DNA of 64,000 nucleotides from Sphingomonadales bacterium 28-55-16 (GCA_002278855.1 NCGG01000002.1:62001-126000); one strand, 5' to 3'. Shown: positions 41,080 to 50,040, numbered from the stretch's first letter. Program-made: numbers and translations. The notes: generated from the letters alone by a model not told the origin.

Positions 41080-42669
41080 TTATCCGCTGGTTAACAAACT
41101 GCTGTCCCGAAGCGTCAGGCGGTCTATTTCCCGTTTGGGTGCTTCGTCTTTCTTTGGCGCAGTCCGCAACGGTGTAAGTGCTGCGCCTGCCTTCACTGAT
41201 TTCAAACGCTGCAGGTTGCCCTTAAACCGTGTGAGGTCGCTGCCCGAAAGCTGCGCGCGTTGTGTAAATTTGATCGACATAGGGTTGACCGCACGCCCGT
41301 TGCGATAGAGCTCATAATGCAGATGCGGACCCGTCGACAGGCCCGTTGACCCGACATAGCCAATGATTTGCCCGCGACGCACTTTACTGCCCGGACGCGC
41401 GGCTATGCGGCTCATATGGCCATAGCCGCTGGCAAGACCGCCGCCATGATTCAGCTGCACAAAATTCCCATATCCACCTTTTCGCCCTGCATAGGCAACA
41501 ACGCCATCGGTTACCGCAAAGATAGGCTGGCCATAGCTTGCCTTGAAATCCAGACCACTGTGCATGCGCATATAGCCCAAGATTGGATGCCGTCTGCCGC
41601 CAAATCCCGATGTCACCGCGCCGTTGACCGGGCGACTGAGCGCACCTTTGGATTCGCCAACGCCCGATGCCTCGAACCACTGGCTGCTGCTGCCCATGGT
41701 CCATTTCAACATCTGGATCGTGGACTTACCATCTCGGTCAATGCCGGCATATAACAGGCCGCCCACTTTGACCTCGCCCGTCTCGGCGCGTTTATAATCC
41801 AATATGATGTCGAACTCATCGGTAGGACGAATAGAGGATAATGATGTCCGACCGGCGATAATCTTCAGATAATCCTGAATGGCGCGCGCAGGTGCGCCTG
41901 CCGCGCGTGCTGAGCGGTAAATGCCTTGGCTACCCACCGTTCCGCGAATACGCAAAGGCGTGTTGTCGACGTTAATGGGCTTTCGGTTCAGCCTTAAGCT
42001 GCCGCCTTCGCGGCTTATTTCAAGATTGAGGTCAAACCGTGCGCGAAAGGCAATGGATTCAAGCGGGCGGGCCTGATCTTTAGACTGTCGCTGGCCAAGT
42101 ATGATGTCAATGGGCGTACCCGGTTCAATGTCCGATAAAGCGGTGACGCCTGCTACCATATTGACGACATTCGCTGCCTCGCCGCCGCCAACGCCCGAGC
42201 GTTGCAGCACACGGGCAAAGCTGTCACCGCGGCCCAAGGATGCGGTGAGTTCAATACGCGGGCGCTCCGGGCTTCCCGCCAGTGCGATGACAGCATCGGT
42301 GGCGGCCATACGTTTACCGCTGTCGCTGCCATAAGCGATCGGCATGATCATTTGCGCGCGGGCTTCTTCAAACTCGGCCGCTGTCGGCATTGCTGGTTGT
42401 GCGCCATAGATTGGACCATAATCTGGAGCCAAAGCGAGCGCGGCAACGCTTAACAAGGTCAAGGTCGCCAGACCGCGAAACCATCGGACTGAGCCAATGT
42501 TCTCGCCAAGGTCTGGCACAAGATCGAGATCGGCCAAGCGCGCTCGCCAGCTTTCTCCAAATGCGCGGACTTCGGGATTATCTCGCATGGAACGGATGAT
42601 GGCGTCGGGCAGCGGCACAGCAGCATTCCAACCGGGTGCTGATAGCCGTGTTTCTCTGCCTTCAAACAT
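41080..42669 (-). CDS. M23 family metallopeptidase with membrane anchor
   Basis: A 529-residue LytM-type protein. An N-terminal cytoplasmic part (about 1-60) precedes one membrane segment (FRGLATLTLLSVAALALA, about 75-92), a LysM/SH3-like middle region, and a C-terminal M23 domain with all zinc and catalytic residues: RMHSGLDF, SGYGHMSR and GPHLHYELYR. It cuts cross-linked or glycan-linked peptidoglycan during growth or division. ATG at 42667-42669 is chosen from the conserved MFEGRETRLS start; no Shine-Dalgarno is evident. A CtrA-type site lies about 75 bases upstream, so expression may be cell-cycle controlled. Confidence 0.92.
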   Translation of the reverse strand: MFEGRETRLSAPGWNAAVPLPDAIIRSMRDNPEVRAFGESWRARLADLDLVPDLGENIGSVRWFRGLATLTLLSVAALALAPDYGPIYGAQPAMPTAAEFEEARAQMIMPIAYGSDSGKRMAATDAVIALAGSPERPRIELTASLGRGDSFARVLQRSGVGGGEAANVVNMVAGVTALSDIEPGTPIDIILGQRQSKDQARPLESIAFRARFDLNLEISREGGSLRLNRKPINVDNTPLRIRGTVGSQGIYRSARAAGAPARAIQDYLKIIAGRTSLSSIRPTDEFDIILDYKRAETGEVKVGGLLYAGIDRDGKSTIQMLKWTMGSSSQWFEASGVGESKGALSRPVNGAVTSGFGGRRHPILGYMRMHSGLDFKASYGQPIFAVTDGVVAYAGRKGGYGNFVQLNHGGGLASGYGHMSRIAARPGSKVRRGQIIGYVGSTGLSTGPHLHYELYRNGRAVNPMSIKFTQRAQLSGSDLTRFKGNLQRLKSVKAGAALTPLRTAPKKDEAPKREIDRLTLRDSSLLTSG

Positions 42670-42743
42670 AAGGAGTGTAATCCACGACCCTGTCCCCATC
42701 CACCCGGGCGTCTTAACCCCGACACCCCTGTGATGCCTTATGG

Positions 42744-42758
42744 TTAAAGTCAAATTAA
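42744..42758 (-). promoter_or_regulatory. CtrA-type binding site upstream of the M23 peptidase
   Basis: TTAAAGTCAAATTAA is an exact TTAA-N7-TTAA match, the full site for the cell-cycle regulator CtrA in Caulobacter and other alphaproteobacteria. It lies about 75 bases before the M23 start on the minus strand and about 150 before the divergent isomerase. Confidence 0.65.
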
Positions 42759-42906
42759 GACAGACTATGGTCATGCATAACTGCGGCAAATGGTGCAAAT
42801 TCGCAGACAAAAGCAGGAGCCTTTTGGTAAAACATAGCAGCGTCGAATATTCGGCTTCAATTCGTGCACGGCAATGCTATGGCTGAACAAGGTAACGGAG
42901 AGTGAC

Positions 42907-43527
42907 ATGGGCGGCGACCGCATCGAGTTTTTCTATGATCTTTCAAGCCCGTGGACCTATATCGCCTTCCACAATCTCGAGGGGGTCATAGCACGTACGG
43001 GCGCGTCCGCGCGTTTGCGACCGATATTGGTTGGCGGTGTGTTTAACGCGGTCAATCCCTCAGTATATGCCGCACGTGAAGCGGCGGATAACCCAAAGTT
43101 CAAACATAGTTGGCACGTGATGAAGGATTGGGCGGCGCTCGCGGGCATCGAGATCAACTTTCCCAGCGCATTTCATCCGGCGAAAAGCATCAATGCCATG
43201 CGGATGGCGTGCACGTTGGAGGATGATCAGCACGCGCTGGTGCAATTCACGCGGGCCGCGTTTGAAAGCTATTTTGGTGCGCAGGAAAATCTTGACGATC
43301 CTGATGTGTTGGTCGCGGTGGCGAACAAGATGGGCCTCGACGGCGAAGCAATGCGCGCTGAATCGCAGACTGATGCGGTTAAGGCGCGTCTGCGCGCCAA
43401 CACCGATGAAGTTATTGCGCGCGGCGGCTATGGATCGCCGACGATATTTGTCGACAGCACGAAAATGTATTTTGGCAATGACCAATTGCCGCTTGTGGAA
43501 TTTGCACTGAATAGGAGTCCTGCATGA
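42907..43527 (+). CDS. 2-hydroxychromene-2-carboxylate isomerase family protein (DsbA-like fold)
   Basis: A 206-residue thioredoxin-fold protein. HCCA isomerases convert 2-hydroxychromene-2-carboxylate to trans-o-hydroxybenzylidenepyruvate in naphthalene degradation using glutathione. Visible are IEFFYDLSSPWTYIAFHNLE, the catalytic Ser, and the C-terminal GGYGSPTIFVD with GNDQLPLVEFAL. Chromosomal relatives without a naphthalene pathway often act on other aromatic or lipid-derived intermediates. The ATG at 42907 follows GGAG; the stop overlaps the crotonase start (ATGA), suggesting a joint catabolic task. Confidence 0.9.
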   Translation: MGGDRIEFFYDLSSPWTYIAFHNLEGVIARTGASARLRPILVGGVFNAVNPSVYAAREAADNPKFKHSWHVMKDWAALAGIEINFPSAFHPAKSINAMRMACTLEDDQHALVQFTRAAFESYFGAQENLDDPDVLVAVANKMGLDGEAMRAESQTDAVKARLRANTDEVIARGGYGSPTIFVDSTKMYFGNDQLPLVEFALNRSPA

Positions 43528-44321
43528 ACGACCGCGTATCCATTGCTATCGACAATCATGTCGCTGACGTCCGACTGACCCGCGCGGACAAGATGAACGC
43601 GCTTGATCCAGCGATGTTTCAGGGGATAATCGCCGCCGGCGAAGAGCTTGCAGCCATGAAGGGTGTGCGCGCGGTGGTTCTATCGGGCGAGGGACGCAGC
43701 TTCTGTGCGGGGCTTGATATGGCCAGCATGGCAAGTGGCGGAGCGAGTGCGAACAGCGGTATGGGCAGCCTGACCGACCGGACGCATGGCAACGCCAACA
43801 CATTCCAGCAAGTCGCGATGCTTTGGCGCAAGCTGCCGATGCCCGTTATCGCGGCCGTGCATGGTGTGTGCTTTGGCGGTGGGTTGCAAATTGCCAGTGG
43901 CGCCGACATCCGCGTGGTCGCGCCAGATGCGCGAATGGCCGTGATGGAAATGAAATGGGGCCTTATCCCCGATATGGGCGGTTATGCCCTGTGGCGCGGG
44001 ATGGTACGCGAAGATATGCTCCGCGAGCTAACATACACCAACCGGGAGTTTTCGGGATCCGAGGCGTTCAGCTTGGGCTTTGCGACCTTCGTGGATGAAA
44101 ACCCCCACAGCCGTGCCATGGCGATTGCGCGCGAGATCGCAGACCGCAATCCAGAGGCGATGAGCGAGGCAAAGGCGCTGTTCAACGAATATGCTGACAT
44201 GGACGAAGACGCGATATTGATGGCCGAAAGTGTCCGCCAAGCCCGCGTAATCCGCCAACCCAACCAGATTGAAGCGGTTATGGCCGGCATGCAGAAACGG
44301 GCAGGGGTTTTTGTCGATTAA
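43524..44321 (+). CDS. Enoyl-CoA hydratase/isomerase family protein
   Basis: A 265-residue crotonase-fold enzyme acting on acyl-CoA esters, probably hydrating or isomerising an unsaturated CoA. The oxyanion-hole segments are clear (ADKMNALDPAMF, CAGLDMASM, AAVHGVCFGGGLQIA), with MKWGLIPDMG after it. The usual Glu pair of hydratases is not obvious: Gly-Gly-Gly-Leu is followed by QIASGADIRV, and MEMKWGL has Met-Lys where the second Glu could be, so isomerase or other crotonase chemistry is possible. Coupled to the HCCA-isomerase-like gene by ATGA and convergent with the thioesterase (4-base overlap). Confidence 0.88.
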   Translation: MNDRVSIAIDNHVADVRLTRADKMNALDPAMFQGIIAAGEELAAMKGVRAVVLSGEGRSFCAGLDMASMASGGASANSGMGSLTDRTHGNANTFQQVAMLWRKLPMPVIAAVHGVCFGGGLQIASGADIRVVAPDARMAVMEMKWGLIPDMGGYALWRGMVREDMLRELTYTNREFSGSEAFSLGFATFVDENPHSRAMAIAREIADRNPEAMSEAKALFNEYADMDEDAILMAESVRQARVIRQPNQIEAVMAGMQKRAGVFVD

Positions 44322-44752
44322 GCCGACTTCACGCGCAACCGTTCAAATTCGCCGCGTAGATCCTGTGGGATAGCGGTTGGGCCGTTGGCGTCGGTGAGGA
44401 CGATCGTTGTGATGCACGTTGCCTTGCATTCCCCGCCTTGAAATGCGGCGGACGCAATGTCCCAACTGCTGTTGCCAATCCGCAATATACCGCTGGCAAT
44501 CTCCACATGTTCGGGAAAATGGGCCTCAGCAATATATTCAAGCGCAACGCTGACGATCAACCAGCGTTGTCCCGGCGCGCGGCGTTCAACCTCAATAGCG
44601 TGATTGAACATGCCGCGGCCATGTTCAAACAATCCGGCCATTGAAACATTATTGATATGTCCCAACAAATCCAGATCCGCAAAGCGTGTTTCCGCACGGT
44701 GGTTGAAGGGATAGCTTGCAGGATCAAGCTGCCAGCTTTGTGGTTTGGGCAT
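44318..44752 (-). CDS. Acyl-CoA thioesterase (hot-dog fold, YbgC/4-HBT-like)
   Basis: A 144-residue single hot-dog domain. The catalytic Asp segment is RFADLDLLGHINNVSMAGLFEHGR, typical of 4-hydroxybenzoyl-CoA thioesterase-like proteins; the central strand VSVALEYIAEAHFPEHVEI and the TCITTIVLTDANG finish the fold. It hydrolyses an acyl-CoA, identity unknown. It converges on the crotonase gene and shares the neighbourhood of other acyl-CoA enzymes. A dispersed inverted repeat lies upstream. Confidence 0.88.
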   Translation of the reverse strand: MPKPQSWQLDPASYPFNHRAETRFADLDLLGHINNVSMAGLFEHGRGMFNHAIEVERRAPGQRWLIVSVALEYIAEAHFPEHVEIASGILRIGNSSWDIASAAFQGGECKATCITTIVLTDANGPTAIPQDLRGEFERLRVKSA

Positions 44753-44775
44753 GTAACTGAGCCTTGTAAAATATA

Positions 44776-44848
44776 GTCACCCCGAACCTGTTTCTGGGCC
44801 TTAATCTTCAGCGCGAGAAGCAAGACCCTGAAACCAGTTCAGGGTGAC
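44776..44848. repeat. REP-like inverted repeat of the sphingomonad type
   Basis: Two 25-base arms, GTCACCCCGAACCTGTTTC... (44776-44800) and its imperfect complement (44824-44848), agree at 20 of 25 positions across a 23-base spacer. The right arm is itself near-palindromic (CCCTGAA...TTCAGGG). Sphingomonad genomes carry many such CCCTGAACxxGTTTCAGGG units between genes; this one sits between the convergent-side thioesterase and the acyl-CoA dehydrogenase 3' end. Confidence 0.65.
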
Positions 44849-44891
44849 GGTTTATGCGTCAATGGGAACGGTTTATGTGCCGATGGGGGGG

Positions 44892-46046
44892 TTAAAGACC
44901 CCGACCGATCAGTTCTTTCATAATCTCGTTCGTGCCACCAAAGATCCGCGTGACGCGTGCTGCGCGCCACATGCGGGCAATAGGATATTCGTTCATATAT
45001 CCCGCGCCGCCATGGAGTTGCAGGCAGGCGTCTACGACTTCCCACTGCAGGTCGGTGTGCCACAATTTTGCAGCGGCGCCCTCTTCAGCAGTGAGCTCTT
45101 TCTTATAATGGCGGTTCAAGGCCCAATCGAGATGCGCCCAACCAATTTGAAGCTTCGCCTTTATGTCAGCCAGCACGAAGCGGGTGTTTTGGAAGTCGAG
45201 CAATGGCTTACCAAAGACGATCCGGTCGCGGCAAAAGGCAACGGTTTCGTCAAATGCTTTTTGCGTGCTCGCCATGGACGATACCGCGATGGAAAGGCGT
45301 TCCTGGGGCAATTCACTCATCAGATAGATGAAGCCCTTACCTTCTTCGCCCAAGCAATTGGTCATGGGGACGCGGACATCTTCGAAGAACAATTCCGATG
45401 TGTCGGCTTCGTCCATCCCGATTTTATCAAGGTTGCGGCCGCGCTTAAATCCTTCGCGATCGGCTTCAACCAAGACAATCGACATGCCCTTATAGGCAGG
45501 TTGAATTTCGGTGTCGGTCTTGACGCAGACGAGGATCAGGTCCGCATTCTGGCCATTGGTGATGTATGTTTTGCTGCCGTTGATGACATAATGATTGCCG
45601 TCTTTTTTAGCCGTCGTCTTCATACCCTGAAGATCGCTGCCGGTGCCGGGTTCCGTCATCGCGATGGCGGTGATGACCTCACCGGAGATCATCTTGGGCA
45701 GCCAATGCTTCTTTTGCTCTTCGCTGCCATAGCTGGTGATATAATTTACGACGATATCGGATTGCAGCGAGAAGCCAGTGGCTACGCCGCCATAATAAGC
45801 CGATTCCTCGTCAACGATGGCGTTGTAGCCAAAGTCGAGGCCAAGGCCGCCATATTCGACAGGTGCGGTGGGGCAGAGCATGCCGACTTCGCCAGCCTTG
45901 GGCCAGATGGACTTGGGCACGATGCCGTCTTCCTGCCACTGCTTTGCATGTGGGGCGACTTCCTTTTGCAGGAAAAGGCGGACGGACTGGCGAAACGCCT
46001 CATGATCTTCATTATAAGCGGTACGTGGAATGGTATCGAGTGACAT
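44892..46046 (-). CDS. Acyl-CoA dehydrogenase
   Basis: A 384-residue FAD enzyme that makes the 2,3-double bond in acyl-CoA and passes electrons to ETF. Motifs: YGGLGLDFGYNAIVDEE, ITAIAMTEPGTGSDLQG (FAD-binding TEPxxGSD), TYITNGQNADL, and the C-terminal QLHGGAGYMNEYPIARMWR with Glu in the long-chain position and RIFGGTNEIMKELIGRGL. The chain-length class is long or branched (Glu in the middle helix) rather than the medium-chain GTNE type, though the latter motif is also present; I cannot decide. Start ATG 46046 (MSLDTIPRTAYNEDHEAF) is preferred to an upstream extension. Follows the MFS gene 90 bases away. Confidence 0.93.
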   Translation of the reverse strand: MSLDTIPRTAYNEDHEAFRQSVRLFLQKEVAPHAKQWQEDGIVPKSIWPKAGEVGMLCPTAPVEYGGLGLDFGYNAIVDEESAYYGGVATGFSLQSDIVVNYITSYGSEEQKKHWLPKMISGEVITAIAMTEPGTGSDLQGMKTTAKKDGNHYVINGSKTYITNGQNADLILVCVKTDTEIQPAYKGMSIVLVEADREGFKRGRNLDKIGMDEADTSELFFEDVRVPMTNCLGEEGKGFIYLMSELPQERLSIAVSSMASTQKAFDETVAFCRDRIVFGKPLLDFQNTRFVLADIKAKLQIGWAHLDWALNRHYKKELTAEEGAAAKLWHTDLQWEVVDACLQLHGGAGYMNEYPIARMWRAARVTRIFGGTNEIMKELIGRGL

Positions 46047-46136
46047 GTGAAAATCCCCTGCAAAATGGGCCTGCGGTTGTGTCCCTATCAATGGCAGTAA
46101 GTTGACGTACGCGTCAAGCCGAATTTAATCGTGTGA

Positions 46137-47756
46137 TTAAACAGGTTCACCCGCGTCGCGAGCCCGTTCAACGATCGTGCGTTCCGCCTTGGGCACGCTG
46201 CGATAGGCATAAATCAACAACGCCAAAGCGGCAGGTGCGATCGCTATCAGCGACAGGATACCGACGCGCAAGTCACCGACCAGCTTGCCATCGACCATCG
46301 TTCCAGCAAGATCGGAAATCTGCCCAACCATATACGGCCCAAAAGACAAGCCAACGAGCGTGGTGCCCAAGAAGAACGCGGCAGTTGCGGTGCCACGCAT
46401 CCGGGGCAACACAAGGTCCTGCGTGGTGGCTGCCGCCGCGCCAAGTGCTGTTGCGCCGAGCATGACGGCCACGAAATTCATAACGTAAAACAAGATCGCG
46501 TTATCGGTGGTATACCCAATACCGATAGGAATAATGGGTCCCAGGACGCCCATGATAACGACAAGGATACGACCCGCAGGGTTTTTCTTACGCAAGCCAT
46601 CAGCTACGGCGCCGCCGATGATAACGCCCAGAAATCCGCTAAGCGCTCCATTGGCACCAAGGATCAAGGCCAGTTCTTTCTTGGGTAGGCCAAGAACCGT
46701 TTCGGCATAAGGCGCTGACCAAAAGGCAAGCGCATAGGCGGCCAAAGCGACAAGACCATAGCCAATCGTGGTGCAGATAAACGCGGGCGTACCCCAAATC
46801 AAACGGAAGGTCGCAGGGTCCTTTGCACGCAGCGACGATGCCCATGAGAACACGGCATAATAGCCAAAGCCAACGGCCGACCATTGCGGGAAATTGCCCG
46901 TGAGTTGGATCATGAGATAAGCAAAGGCGGCCACCGCTGCACCCGTAGCAATGTTGATCGCAAGTGCCGCTGGTCCACGCTGCCAAGAACCCCACAAGGT
47001 GAATGGCGGGACAATCATAGAAAGATCGCTCGCAAATGCACGGAACGGCGAGGGATGCGCTGGTGTGACGAGACCATCCATCGCGCCACGGACAGGCTCA
47101 CGCAATGAAGCAACCCACAAGCCGACCAGCACCCCTGGAATACCGACAGCAACGAAGGCTGCATGCCATCCAGATAGCCCAAGCGGGCCGCCGAGCGGGT
47201 AAGCTGCGTCCCAACTTTGGACAATCAGCGCACCAAGAAACAACGAAACACCGCCGCCAATGTAAAGACCGGACGAATAAATTGCGAGCGCGGTCGCGCG
47301 TTGCCTTTTGGGGAAATAATCGGAAATCAGCGAATAGGCCGTCGGGCTTGCGGTTGCTTCGCCAACGCCAACGCCCATACGCGTCATGGTCAATTCTGCC
47401 TGGTTACGCGCAAAGCCCGATAGGGCAGTCATGATTGACCATAAGGCAAGGCCGATCGAAAGCAGTTTTACGCGGCTCCAATTGTCCGCGAGCCGTCCAA
47501 GCGGAATGCCGAATAAGGCGTAGAAAACCGCAAAGGCGGCGCCCCCCAAAAAGCCCATATCTGCGTCTGTGAGACCAAGGTCAGCCTTGATATCAACGGC
47601 CAAAATGCTGAGGATTTGTCGGTCAATGAAGTTGAGGATGTAGACGACAACCAGCACCATCAAGACATACCAGCTATAGCTGCTGGCTTCTGGAGAAGGT
47701 GTTTCGCGCTCTAGCGTAACCGCCTTGTTCTGTTCGCCTTCGACCGTCACACCCAC
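46137..47756 (-). CDS. MFS transporter (spinster-like)
   Basis: A 539-residue 12-helix inner-membrane transporter of the major facilitator superfamily. Family features are the loop 2-3 motif GIPLGRLADNWSR, RMGVGVGEATASPTAYSLISDYFPKRQRATALA, and YVLMVLVVVYILNFIDRQILSIL in helix 1. The spinster group includes lipid and sphingolipid-type carriers; together with the acyl-CoA genes an uptake role for a carboxylic acid or lipid is plausible. GTG at 47754-47756 with AGGGAGAG upstream is chosen. The acyl-CoA dehydrogenase follows on the same strand. Confidence 0.9.
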   Translation of the reverse strand: MGVTVEGEQNKAVTLERETPSPEASSYSWYVLMVLVVVYILNFIDRQILSILAVDIKADLGLTDADMGFLGGAAFAVFYALFGIPLGRLADNWSRVKLLSIGLALWSIMTALSGFARNQAELTMTRMGVGVGEATASPTAYSLISDYFPKRQRATALAIYSSGLYIGGGVSLFLGALIVQSWDAAYPLGGPLGLSGWHAAFVAVGIPGVLVGLWVASLREPVRGAMDGLVTPAHPSPFRAFASDLSMIVPPFTLWGSWQRGPAALAINIATGAAVAAFAYLMIQLTGNFPQWSAVGFGYYAVFSWASSLRAKDPATFRLIWGTPAFICTTIGYGLVALAAYALAFWSAPYAETVLGLPKKELALILGANGALSGFLGVIIGGAVADGLRKKNPAGRILVVIMGVLGPIIPIGIGYTTDNAILFYVMNFVAVMLGATALGAAAATTQDLVLPRMRGTATAAFFLGTTLVGLSFGPYMVGQISDLAGTMVDGKLVGDLRVGILSLIAIAPAALALLIYAYRSVPKAERTIVERARDAGEPV

Positions 47757-47968
47757 AACACTCTCCCTTATGCGCCGTTATCGACTTGTTAGCGTAGGGC
47801 TAGCACAACGGGCATGCGGCGCAACATGAATTGCAATTGGACTTGTGGCGACATAGCTGGCTTAAAAAACCGCACGTCTAATTGTCGTGTTTTACTTGAA
47901 ATTAGACCGGTATCCTCCAATATACTTTCCATGCGGCTATATTGCCGTGTTTTGAGGAGAAATAAGTC

Positions 47969-48712
47969 ATGGCACAGTGGTCCGATCCACGGGTAACCGG
48001 GACCCAGTCAAGTCTTGCAGGTGTCGGCTCACGCGCCGGTGACGTCGCTTACGACGCCGGCCTGCGTTCGCACATGCTCAAGGTTTATAATTACATGGCG
48101 TCGGGCGTGTTGCTGACCGGCGTCGTTGCGATGCTGTTTGCCCAGACCGAACTGGCGCAAAATTTGATGATCAACCCAAGCATGATGAGCTGGGTGATTA
48201 TCTTGTCACCGATGGTGGTTGTGCTGGCCATGAGCTTTGGTCAGGGCAAGTTTTCTGCTGCCACGCTCCAAGCGATGTTCTGGGGCTTTGCGGTGTTGAT
48301 GGGTCTGTCGATGGCGCGCATCTTTATGATGTTCACCGGTGAATCTATCGCACAAACATTCTTTGCAACGTCGGCAGCTTTTGCTGGTCTTAGCCTCTGG
48401 GCCTACACCACAAAGAAGGACATAAGCGGCTGGGGAAGCTTCTTGGTGATGGGCTTGGTTGGCCTGATCGTGGCATCGATCGTGAACATCTTCCTCGGTT
48501 CTGACACCCTTCACTGGGTAATTAGCGCCGCGGGCGTCCTCATCTTCGCAGGTCTGACGGCTTATGATACCCAGCGTATCAAGAGCGAATATTTCTACCT
48601 GCAAGGTCCTGAAATGATAGGCAAGGCAGCTGTCATGGCCGCGCTGACGCTGTATCTCGACTTCATCAACATGTTCCAGTTTTTGCTGAGCTTCCTCGGT
48701 AACCGCGATTAA
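47969..48712 (+). CDS. Bax inhibitor-1/YccA family membrane protein
   Basis: A 247-residue protein of the BI-1 family with seven hydrophobic segments (from about 45 onwards). Matching segments are LRSHMLKVYNYMASGVLLTGVVAM, FWGFAVLMGLSMARIFMMFTGESIAQTFFATSAAFAGLSLWAYTTKKDISGWGSFLVMGLVGLI and the C-terminal AVMAALTLYLDFINMFQFLLSFLG. Family members form Ca2+/H+ leak channels, and YccA interacts with FtsH. It has an AGGAG at about -10 and ends at a strong terminator. Confidence 0.93.
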   Translation: MAQWSDPRVTGTQSSLAGVGSRAGDVAYDAGLRSHMLKVYNYMASGVLLTGVVAMLFAQTELAQNLMINPSMMSWVIILSPMVVVLAMSFGQGKFSAATLQAMFWGFAVLMGLSMARIFMMFTGESIAQTFFATSAAFAGLSLWAYTTKKDISGWGSFLVMGLVGLIVASIVNIFLGSDTLHWVISAAGVLIFAGLTAYDTQRIKSEYFYLQGPEMIGKAAVMAALTLYLDFINMFQFLLSFLGNRD

Positions 48713-48744
48713 GTCATCGGCGGTTCAGCTTGAACGTCTAAGGA

Positions 48745-48777
48745 TGGCCCAGTGGGAAACCACTGGGCCATTTTCTT
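48745..48777 (+). terminator. Rho-independent terminator after the BI-1 gene
   Basis: An 11-bp perfect stem TGGCCCAGTGG/CCACTGGGCCA (48745-48755 and 48760-48770) with a GAAA loop, then TTTTCTT. One of the strongest terminators in the window. Confidence 0.92.
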
Positions 48778-48855
48778 GGGGATTTTGTCGAACAGGGCTT
48801 TTTTTTCAAAGCAAAATCTTGTTGGAATCATTTTCAGCAAATCGGAGAAGATATC

Positions 48856-49554
48856 ATGCGCCGGGGCGTTAAAAATGTAGCAGCCATATTGCTCGTCAGT
48901 GCGATCGCCGCATGTGCACCTGCGCCCGTGAAAGTCGTGCCTGTATCTGTTCCATTACCGCCGCTGCCGACGCCTGCCATGCCATTGCCGCCCGGCGGGG
49001 CAGCTTTAGCGATGACGATCCCGCCCGTCGGTTTGGATGGTATTCGCGTTACGCCCAATCGCGGCTTAAGCCGGGACGAACAGATCTGGCATTTCCGGTC
49101 GGCTTTGAATGTTGCAGCGCTTAATTGCCAAGGACCCGTTTGGGGGCAGATTGCGGCGGAATATAACAAGTTCATTGTTATACATAAGGTGCTGTTGTCC
49201 AAGACCAGCAAGGCAGTCGATAGCGAATATGTGAAGCGCTACCCCAAGCAAAACGGCTTACGCATTCGCGACACAAAGTTAACGGATTTATACAATTACT
49301 TCGCTCTGCCGCCCGTGCGCGCACAATATTGCGACATGTCACTGCGCAAGTTGATCGAAGCCAATCAAGTACCGAAAGAAGCCTTGCCCGAATATGCCAT
49401 GGGCGGCTTAGCCGATATCGATAACCTTTTCGTGAATTTCTATGATGCCTATGTGAAGTATCAGGCCGATCTGGCTGACTGGAACATGAAATATGCGCCC
49501 AAGCCGGCTTATACGCCGTCTAACAATATCATGGCGCCGCCGGCAACGCCTTAA
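48856..49554 (+). CDS. Lipoprotein of unknown function
   Basis: A 232-residue predicted lipoprotein (signal peptide ending SAIAAC, Cys near 20) with a proline-rich stretch (VPLPPLPTPAMPLPPGG) and a mostly helical C-terminal region. I recognise no domain. Visible features are LNVAALNCQGPVWGQIAAEYNKFIVIHK, LTDLYNYFALPPVRAQYCDMS and LADIDNLFVNFYDAYVKYQADLADW. Three Cys remain in the mature part. The proline linker may span the periplasm, as in peptidoglycan-associated proteins. It follows the BI-1 terminator and has its own AGATATC-type weak leader. Confidence 0.7.
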   Translation: MRRGVKNVAAILLVSAIAACAPAPVKVVPVSVPLPPLPTPAMPLPPGGAALAMTIPPVGLDGIRVTPNRGLSRDEQIWHFRSALNVAALNCQGPVWGQIAAEYNKFIVIHKVLLSKTSKAVDSEYVKRYPKQNGLRIRDTKLTDLYNYFALPPVRAQYCDMSLRKLIEANQVPKEALPEYAMGGLADIDNLFVNFYDAYVKYQADLADWNMKYAPKPAYTPSNNIMAPPATP

Positions 49555-49611
49555 CCGAACGACGCCATGCCTTTGCAACTCGGCTAGGTATCAAGGGTAG
49601 TGGCGTTCATC

Positions 49612-50040
49612 TCAGGCCATGTTAATATAATCGCGCATGGCCGCAGCCTCGTTTTCAATCTTTTCGATGCGGTGTTTGACTAAGTCGCCGATGGAGACAA
49701 AGCCAACAAGGATGTTGTCTTTGATAACCGGCAAGTGGCGAATGCGGCGTTTGGTCATCAGTGATAACGCCGACAATATCGCGGTTTCGGGCGTGACGGA
49801 TATCGCCGGTGCAGTCATTGTGTCCGCCACTGTTTTGGTCAGGAACGTCGCGCCGTGTTTGGCGACGCCGTAAACAATGTCGCGCTCTGAGAATATCCCG
49901 ATGACCGACGTACCGTCGACTACCGGAAGCGCACCTATCCGGTTTTGCGCCAATCGGACAACTACATCTTCTACGCTTTCATGCGGTAATGCCGTAAACA
50001 CATCAGGCTTCTGATTGGCCAATATTGCAGAAATAGTCAT
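49612..50040 (-). CDS. CBS-domain protein (paired CBS repeats)
   Basis: A 142-residue protein made of two CBS domains: residues about 10-65 (VEDVVVRLAQNRIGALPVVDGTSVIGIFSERDIVYGVA) and 76-130 (MTAPAISVTPETAILSALSLMTKRRIRHLPVIKDNILVGFVSIGDLVKHR). The pair binds an adenine nucleotide such as AMP, ATP or NAD and senses cell energy. Homologues of this size are common in alphaproteobacteria; the partner is unknown. Start ATG at 50040; the longer frame is not conserved. Confidence 0.92.
   Translation of the reverse strand: MTISAILANQKPDVFTALPHESVEDVVVRLAQNRIGALPVVDGTSVIGIFSERDIVYGVAKHGATFLTKTVADTMTAPAISVTPETAILSALSLMTKRRIRHLPVIKDNILVGFVSIGDLVKHRIEKIENEAAAMRDYINMA

Noticed and set aside
44844..46043. 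A nearly 400-residue plus-strand frame across the acyl-CoA dehydrogenase
   Set aside because: Antisense shadow of a clearly conserved enzyme; composition is not protein-like.
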